From NCBI GenBank assembly GCA_019054805.1, contig JAHQIY010000006.1, forward strand, positions 6,510,001 through 6,574,000: a DNA stretch of 64,000 nt, written 5' to 3'. Source of the DNA: Brachionus manjavacas (taxonomy: Eukaryota > Rotifera > Eurotatoria > Ploima > Brachionidae). The stretch's first letter is position 1, and each line of letters opens with the position of its first letter. The translations under genes were made by a program, and so were the position numbers. The notes beneath the pieces were generated by a model. The model did not search any database and had not been told where the DNA came from. It worked only from the letters and a program-made list of their open reading frames with translations. Below are positions 56,512 through 64,000 of the stretch, in pieces.

Positions 56512-59319
56512 ACTCTTTTTTTTTCTTTTTTTTCTCTTTTTTTTTTCTGTTGGAATCTATTTATTTTGTTGCTATAATAACCAATTTTTTGTTTCTTTTA
56601 AATAAAAAAATTTTGAAAATAATCTTCATATTTTAATCCTAAAGGGACTTGGGGTCTTTTCTATTTTATTTTGTTATTTTTATTTTTATTGAATTTATTG
56701 AAAATAAAATATGTAAAAATTTTTTATGAATTTATTTTTTCGTATGATTAATTGTTTTTTGAAAATATATTTTTGATTTTTTTCAATTATTGAAAAAAGC
56801 TCCGAATTGATGTAGAGAAACTAAACGGGGTCTAGGGATTCGGGTATGCTCTAGATAAGAGAATATTTAGTTCAAATTAAACTTAATAATTAAACTTTTA
56901 ATAAATTGAAGTCTTTAATTTAATTACTCATTTACGACAAGTTAATATGCATTACTTTTTATTTTCATTTATTTGTTTTCTGTACCGAGCTAGAGCTCCT
57001 TCAGAATTAATTTAAAAAAAATAAAACAAAAAAGTAAAATAAGCTAAAATAAAATGTAAAGAAAGTTAAAAAGACATATATATTGAAATTCAAAAGAGAA
57101 AAAATAATTTCCGATGTTCTATTTTTATTTTTTTTATCTTAATTTTTATACGAAATTTTGGCAAGGACACTGAAAAAAGGAGGTTCCCGAGTTCTCCCAA
57201 ATTCATTTCTGTTTATTATTATTTATATATTGAAATAATCCTTTGCAAAGGATCATTAATATTTTTATTCTTACTTTATAGTAACATTTTAAGTCCTTGT
57301 TACTTTTCTTAACTGATTAGAAGAATTTACAGACTTTAATAGAGTAACCTTCATCAAAGAAATCAAACGAAATTTTAATTTAAATATTTTTTACCTTATT
57401 TTTGATTGTTAAAATGGATTTTTTTTTTGTTCAAGGAAGTATTTGTTAATAATAGACTTAATGGAAATCCACCGACTCAAATAAAATTAGAACGTTTGAC
57501 TCAAATAAATATAATCTTATCTAATTAAATAAATTGAAAAAAATCATAATATTTTTAATAAAAAATATTTAGATTTTCGCTTGTTTAAACAAATTAAATA
57601 TAAACTTTAATTGAGAAACCCTCATTGGAAAAGTCAAAGAAGAACAAATTTAGAAGAAAAATAAAATATCTTTTAAACTTTAAAATTTTTACTTAACTTT
57701 TATTTAATTTTTTTCAACAAATTTTTTATTTCTATGTCAGAACTAGCTATTCATGTTTTTGATGGCAAAGTTTAGATTAGCCAAATTAAAGAAATGAATT
57801 AATTAAAAATGGTTTTCCCGAAAATGCGGTAAAAACTAATTTTTTTCAGAAAGTAAATTTAAAAAAAACTATATAAGAGATTAGAAAAATTTATATTAAA
57901 TATTTTTTATTTTAATATTTAGATTTATAAACATCAAATTATATAATTAAATTGATAAAAGTGTTTTTTTAAGAACAGGATCAAGGCATTTTTATGTTCA
58001 AACATCAACAAAATTGTGATATTTTATTTTCAAGATTATTTAATTCAGTTGTATGCTATAAATTTCACAATTTAAATTATCGATTGATTAATGCTTATAA
58101 TTTTCTATTTGACTGTGAAAGATATTTTTCGATTTTTGTTGTTGTTGTTGTCAAATAATGAAAAAACAATTTGAAAATAAATTTTGAATATTCGACTGTG
58201 TGCGTCGAATAGTTTATAAAACAAAGTTGTCAATTTAATTTAAGATGATTAATTGTTTATTAGTTAGACTAGATGAATTTATTTGCTAGTGAACTAAAAA
58301 AAATAAATCGCTTTCAAATGTAAATTATTCAAGTTGCAAAATTTGAATTTTTTAGCAATAATTCAACTCAAGGTATTAACAAACAAGCTTGTTCGACAAA
58401 TGCCAAGTCAAATTATTGTCATGATAGAGTCTAGATTTCAAATTGAGCTCATAATTGTGCTCAAGATAGAATTATTCTACAACATGGCATTTTGTTTGTT
58501 TATGAGAATAATTAAACTAAATTACGTGATTTGCCAAATTTATTTTTGATTTGATTGTCAAAGTATATTTTAAGACTTAGGCATATCATAGCTGTTTAGC
58601 CCAAATAATTGCTGATAATTAGTGCCATATCCTCCCTTGACATGCAATTAATTTTCTTGATATTATTTAACTTAATCTATGTGAAGCTTTTGCCGTGAGG
58701 CCTAATGATTTCAAATGTCAAATGAAAATTTTTTCTAGCTCACTTTTTTTGACTACGGCTAGATTGTTCACACGATCTTGGCCTTTCAAATCAATTTGAA
58801 TTTTTAATGAGCTTTTTTGTTTATTCAGCGTTCAAGCGGTCAATTTTGATCCGCTTGTAAATTTCATTTCGTTTTGACTATCACTTAGCCATAACGTGTG
58901 ATAAAAATAGTCGAAACTTTGAGAAATTCAAAATTTGAATTTTATTGACTCAAATGCGAAAATCAACATGGCTTTGTTAATTAAAAAAAAAAAGTAAAAA
59001 TCAAAAATTTTGGTATTTAAATATTTTATTATTTTAAAATAAATTAAGTAAATTTTTACAATTTTTTTCACTAATTTTCGAGGTGTTCAATGAAAATAAT
59101 TTGAAAGTTTTGGTTGAAGAAAATTGATTTTTTAGTTAAATTATCGTAAAATTTGAATTTATTAAATTCTCATAGCTCATACTTTTTTTTTATCAAAACT
59201 CGCATATTTTTACTAAACAGTAAAACAGTTCTTTTTTTTATCTTTTTGTATGAATATCAATTATTAAATTTCCCAATATTTCGCTCAATTATTTCTTTTA
59301 CTTTTTTGTTTTTCCTAGC
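56512..59319. other. Intergenic region downstream of Tbx20
   Basis: The 3' UTR and polyadenylation signal lie in the first ~110 bp. A type A AAAT-tailed repeat is at 56,965-57,005 (minus). 58,560-58,960 is of higher complexity than its surroundings but contains no ORF and might be regulatory; this cannot be decided here. A 71-codon frame at 58,334-58,549 is not convincing. Confidence 0.4.
56962..57010 (-). repeat. LINE/SINE-like 3' end with AAAT tail, type A
   Basis: The plus strand reads ATTTATTTGTTTTCTGTACC then GAGCTAGAGCTCCTTCAG: the inverse of the 48,080 copy. Confidence 0.45.
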
Positions 59320-59880
59320 TTAAAAATAGAAATAAACTCCAAACTGTACACATCTTATTGTAGACCTATTCTAGCTTACGGATGCGAGGCAACAAAAATT
59401 AATCAGACTCTCCTAAGGAAAATAAAAAGCACTGAGTCTACAATCATTAGAAAGTCATTAGGATTGAGTAAAACATCGAAAACAACTAACCTCTTGCACG
59501 CATTTAACCAACTGAAGACATACTGAAACTTAGAAAACTAGCATTTGCAAAAGATTACAAAATAACGTCTTTACCAGAAAATTAGTCAATAAGATAAGTA
59601 GAAAAGAGCTAAACAATAATTCTCTGATCGTAGAATACAATTAATTACTCGACGATGAACAAAGAAGTATAGAAGAGATCAATGAAAATGCTGCACTTGA
59701 AATGCTGATAACAAAGAAAAAAATTAAAGATGAGAAAAAATGGAATAGCTGAATCTATAAAACTTTGCCTAAACAAAGAATACCCGTAAGAAACAAGAAG
59801 AAAAAAATTAGAGTTGCTTTCCAAAGCCTTCTAAAGCAACCATCAATCTCACCCATTTTATTCTATTTTTTTGCATAATT
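59320..59880 (+). pseudogene. Non-LTR retrotransposon ORF2 C-terminal fossil
   Basis: The plus-strand reading gives KLYTSYCRPILAYGCEATKI, the post-RT segment typical of LINE ORF2 proteins (Y...RP.L.YGCE), then LRKIKSTESTIIRKSLGLSK, and after a frameshift at about 59,515 LKLRKLAFAKD and KKWNS. Stops and frameshifts break it, and no YADD box is present. It probably carries the 3' part of the same kind of LINEs seen elsewhere in the window. Confidence 0.75.
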
Positions 59881-62800
59881 TTCGATTATTAAAAAAACTT
59901 GAAAAAATAAAAAAGATGTTAAAATAACATCACTGGTGCTTTCTAGAATTTTTTTCTTCTAGTGTTATAATAAGTTATAATCTTAACAAAACTCAAACTA
60001 TATTTAGCTAAAATTGAAAAAAATAAACTAAACTTCAAAAGTTATCATCTAAAAAATAAAGATAGGAAGCTATCTTTTAGTATATAATGATTTCTATTGG
60101 TGAATTCTTATTATTCTAATTATAATATAAACTGTTTTAAACAAAAATTTTATTGATACATTTCTTTCTGTCCTAAAAAAATGCTTTGGAATTAACAAAG
60201 TGCTACATCAAAAAAATCGAAACTTATAAAATCGTTTTTCATATTTTTGGACTTAAACGAATAAAAACATAACACCGACTAATGGACAATTTTTTATTTT
60301 AATTCACTTTTTCTAATATCCCTTGTTTTGTTAATTTTTAATAGCTATCAATATTTTTTTAAATCTTTCACTTATTCTACTATTAAGCTTTTGTTTGCTT
60401 ACTTTTAATTTGTTAATTCATTTTTTTAAATTTTTATTGTTTTTCGAAAATTTTATTAATAGATTTTCCATTATAAACTAAAATCTCGTGATTTCTTCGT
60501 GATTCCTTAAACGAAGATGCACGCCTAGGACTCCTCATTCTAACAAATTTAACCCAAATTAATAAATTTAAAAATTTTTTTTTTAGATTCTTTAAATCTT
60601 TTTTTTACAAATAAAAAATAATTTATAATAAATTAATTTTTTTTAAAATTTTTGACCACTAAACAAACAAAAGACTATTCAAATAGTTTGTATGCAAGTC
60701 AAACACACGGAGGAGCAATGGTTCAAAACCAACTGAGGGAGAAAAAATCTCTTAAATAATTTTTCTTTCTCTTAAAGACTCCTTTCATCATAAAAAAAGG
60801 CGAACCGCTTTTAATTTGGCAACAATTGTGGAATTAGATCGGACCCGTTGCAGTTTTTAAAAATTTCACTAAAAGAAATAAAACCAGTATCAATCTTCTT
60901 TTAATATTATCTCTTTTTATTTTATTTTTTTCAAAATCAATTAATTTATTTTTTTGATATCAGAATTTTAATTAAATCTTTTTACAAATACAAATACTTT
61001 GTATGCAATCTTTAATAAATTTATAATTTTTTTTGCTTTTGATTAAAATTTGATCTTTAAAAATTTTTTTTTTTTAAATTTAAAGGAACTTTCTTTTAGA
61101 ATTTAAGGAGAAGTAAATTATATGGTTACTATTTTAATTGCCATTATTATATATTTCAATAACCACCCTAAGGACGTGGCTAAATAAAAAAATAAATAAA
61201 AAATTTTTATTTGAAATTAAAAAATAATAAATTCAGGCTTTACAGAAAAATACCACTTTAAGCTGAATTTTTGATTTTAAATTCACTCCAATTTGTAATC
61301 CGAAAATATGGTATTCAATTTATTAAGATTATCAATCTTAAGGTTATGAAAATGGAATTTTTTAAAATGGAGACAGCCAGTGGAATGGAAATTAAATGTT
61401 AAAACGAAATCATTTCTTCATGTTTTAAGGAGATCAAATTATTCCGAAAAGAAATCAAACTAATTTATATGGTGAACAGATTTTTTTTTAAAAAGATGAA
61501 CATTTAAATTTCTTTTTAGAAATAAAATCTCATTAAATACGTTTAAAATTTATTTTGAATATTAAAATATGGGAAAAGAAAATTAAAATAAAAACAAAAT
61601 GCTAAATACCTTTTTTGATGTCCTCTTAATATCCCGAGTGTTTAAGTTATTGGAAAGATTTGATATCATAATTAGCTTTTACATGTTTGAAAGAGTTAGA
61701 TTTTTAATAATTCCTTAATTAAATTAAATTAATTTAAAATAAAAATAAAAAAATATGTAACCATCGTGATTATTTTTTTTTGATTTATTTAATGATTGAT
61801 TTATGTGATCTTCATCACTGCTCAAGTTTTTTGGTAATTTTCCACCCAAGTTGTACATACCTATTGTTGTTTTTTTTAGGGTCTATAGAACTATTTTTAA
61901 CACTATAAGCACTAAACCAGTCATTTTGACTCGTTTTAGAAACTCTTAAATCCTTTGAAAAATATCCTTTTGAAAAAATAATTTTAAATAAAATAAATCG
62001 TTTTGTATAATGAAGATTTTATCTTTTTCTTTAAAAAAAGTTATTTATCTGTAAAATTATCTCATTAAACTACAACATTAACAAAGAGGATTGTAATACT
62101 TTTTGCCCTTTTCTGTGCGACTTAAATTCCTCTTGAGCTCACTAAATTCGACTATGGCTAATCTTCTTGATCGCTTCTCCGTCAATCTTAAGTGTTCTGC
62201 CAGTTATTTTTCATATTTTTTTTGGTTTTTTCAAGGACTACTATGTAAAAATCATTTATTTTTTTTATTTATTTTTTATTTAAAAATATAATTCGGCAAA
62301 GCCTTGGCTTTTTGGATTGGAAACTTAGTCCTTCCTTTCAGCCACATGAAAAATTTTTTTAATTATAACTTATTTTAACCAAAATGTTAAATTAGATTAA
62401 TGTTAAATTTTAAATTTTTCAGTGAATTTTTTAAAAAAAGAAAAACGACTTGAATAAATGTAAAAATCATCAAAGTTAATTAAATTTATGTAAATATAAA
62501 AGGATCATACTAATCATTTACATCTGAAAAATCATCAAAATTTTAGAAACTTTCAGCTGTTAATTTGCTTGGCTGCATAGTTTGTAGGTCTAGGTTTCTG
62601 GTCAAAATTAATATGAATTATAGTCTTTTCAACGTCTATTGTTTGTCTTATCTAAATTTGGATCGGTTTAATCACAATTTCTCAATCTTTCGGGCTTCTC
62701 GTGGGGAATTTGAAGTTTATGATCAAATGTAAATTTCAAATCAAAATTTTTTAATTTTAGATTAAAAAAAAAAGAGCTATTTTTTATCAATTTTTTCAAT

Positions 62801-63169
62801 AATAAATGATAAAAATTTATTAAACATGATTTGTTTAATTTTTAATTTTAATTTAAATAAAAATTTTAATCTAAATCAATATTTTGAAATAGTGCAATAC
62901 AAATTTTAACTTTGCTTCGAAGTAATATATTTTAGTTGATATTAAAATATCTTCTAAAGCCATATTTTTTATATCTCAATGTGATATTAAAATTTGTCTT
63001 TAAAATTTTCAAACAAAAATTTTAGAAGAATAATTTAAAGATCAATTTGAAAAAAAAAATATTTTTTTTCAGAATTTAAATAATAAAAATTTAATGTTTA
63101 ATTTGAAAATAAATCAAAAAAAAAATTAATTTCATCATTTTTATTAAGATTTATCATTTACTTTCGATA
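59881..63169. other. AT-rich intergenic DNA with repeat debris
   Basis: No gene supported. A type B AAAT-tailed repeat lies at 62,265-62,342. A Pol III B-box-like string GGTTCAAAACC occurs at about 60,719 without a convincing A box or tRNA fold. The 62-codon frame at 62,103-62,291 runs into the repeat and is not a gene. Confidence 0.4.
62265..62345 (-). repeat. LINE/SINE-like 3' end with AAAT tail, type B
   Basis: On the minus strand GGCTGAAAGGAAGGACTAAG is followed by TTTCCAATCC and then an (AAATA)n-like tail, matching the copy at 51,228-51,302. Confidence 0.5.
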
Positions 63170-63249
63170 GTATGAGCATGATCATGAACTTCAAGTTGTC
63201 CTACTCGCGGAATTTTTGGTTGATTAGTCTCAATAATATTTTATAATTT

Positions 63250-63490
63250 TCAATATTTTATTTGTTTTCAAAACCCATCTATTTTATACCTAAGATAGTT
63301 CCATAGAATGCTACTGTTGAAAATATCGAAAGCATTGGGATCAATGAAACAGACATGTGCCCTTTAGCCTTTAATTTGACACATATTGAGAGCTTATTTG
63401 AGTGTCAGCTTAGTTTGAATGGCTTTAATGCTTGCTTTACTCTTCAAGGATAACCGCTTAAAAAAAGACCGGAAAAATCGTACTGCTATA
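63250..63490 (-). pseudogene. Non-LTR RT fossil (finger region)
   Basis: The minus-strand reading gives GFLKSKASIKAIQTKLTLK, then HVCFIDPNAFDIFNSSILW and NYLRYKIDGF. This matches the LINE RT pattern GFRxGRS...Q and FxDxxKAFDxVxHxxLW, with the catalytic-region Lys replaced by Asn. In-frame stops interrupt it. The rest of the RT is not found downstream. Confidence 0.65.
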
Positions 63491-64000
63491 TGTGAAAGAA
63501 AATGAAAAAAAAAGTCAATCGAACAAAAGTTTGCGAGCTCATCACCAAAAATAGGATATTTTTTCTATGTAATTTAAATTATATTTTTAAGAATTTAAAA
63601 AATTTAAAATTTTTTTTAATATTTTTGAAAAAAGACAACTAAAACAAGCAATTGTAATTGGAATGAAAAAAAAATTGCTGACATGATATTAGCCTTTTTA
63701 TATAAGTTTTTTATTTTCAAAAATGATATCAAACAGAATCAATAATTGTTAAGTATTTTATGTTAAGTGATATTCTTTAATTGAAATCGCTGTATCGAAA
63801 AGATAAAGCATTTGTAAAAAACGGTTTTTTGAATATTGTTTAATTAAAATGCACCTTATTTTAAAAATTAAATATTAAATTGTAATTCAAGAAGAATAAT
63901 AAAAAATTAAAAAAAAGAATGCATTAAAAGAAAAAACATAGAAAAAGTTTTACATTGACGGCTAAATCATAAGATTTTAAGATCAATCCATTTACTAGAC
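63491..64000. other. AT-rich window end, no feature recognised
   Basis: No open frame, RNA or repeat with support. Confidence 0.5.

Noticed and set aside
60700..60760. Pol III B box GGTTCAAAACC as a tRNA or SINE head
   Set aside because: No A box or cloverleaf around it; a single 11-bp match is weak in 64 kb.

Overview
The window is AT-rich eukaryotic DNA, almost certainly from a small invertebrate. The evidence is a Tbx20-type T-box gene with short introns (58-104 nt), a GH37 trehalase, polyadenylation-type AATAAA signals, and many animal-type transposable elements (Ty3/gypsy, non-LTR, hAT, Merlin, MULE). AT-richness, small introns and TE content would suit a rotifer, but that is a guess and nothing here proves it.

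Layout. 1-2,100: AT-rich, no convincing gene. 2,100-5,393: broken Ty3/gypsy element (gag, protease, RT), plus strand, fused head-to-head to a minus-strand piece of the same family (5,394-5,995). 5,996-32,687: a giant inverted repeat. The left arm (5,996-14,384) and right arm (21,878-32,687) are near-identical reverse complements around a unique centre of about 7.5 kb. Each arm carries the same nested TE fossils: a gag-like piece, a zinc-finger piece ending in a 143-bp LTR, a non-LTR RT piece, two hAT transposase fossils, an AAGTAAAG-rich module and a gypsy RT/RNase H piece. The centre plus the innermost ~395 bp of each arm looks like a DNA transposon (13,990-22,272) with a decayed multi-exon transposase and several small unknown ORFs. 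The right arm alone carries a 2,455-bp Merlin transposon (29,833-32,287) with 114-bp TIRs and an 8-bp target duplication; the left arm keeps the empty site.

32,700-35,460: a fold-back element with a GC-richer core, then a minus-strand gypsy integrase fossil. 35,468-41,542: a predicted three-exon gene (37,848-41,542; 782 aa) joining a novel N-terminal header to a Crinkler-type P-loop NTPase plus a REase-like nuclease domain. Its first two exons are duplicated about 2.1 kb upstream with splice sites intact. 42,480-44,228 (minus): single-exon secreted trehalase. 44,229-53,500: intergenic, with MITEs, MULE and non-LTR remnants and fold-back elements. 53,580-56,630: Tbx20 (midline/H15) ortholog with a microsatellite-rich upstream region. 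56,630-64,000: intergenic, with two non-LTR RT fossils.

The host genes (Tbx20, trehalase) stand out by higher GC and look functional. Nearly all other coding signal is mobile-element debris, except the Crinkler-like gene, which is long, open and apparently spliced, and which is the best candidate for an undescribed system.
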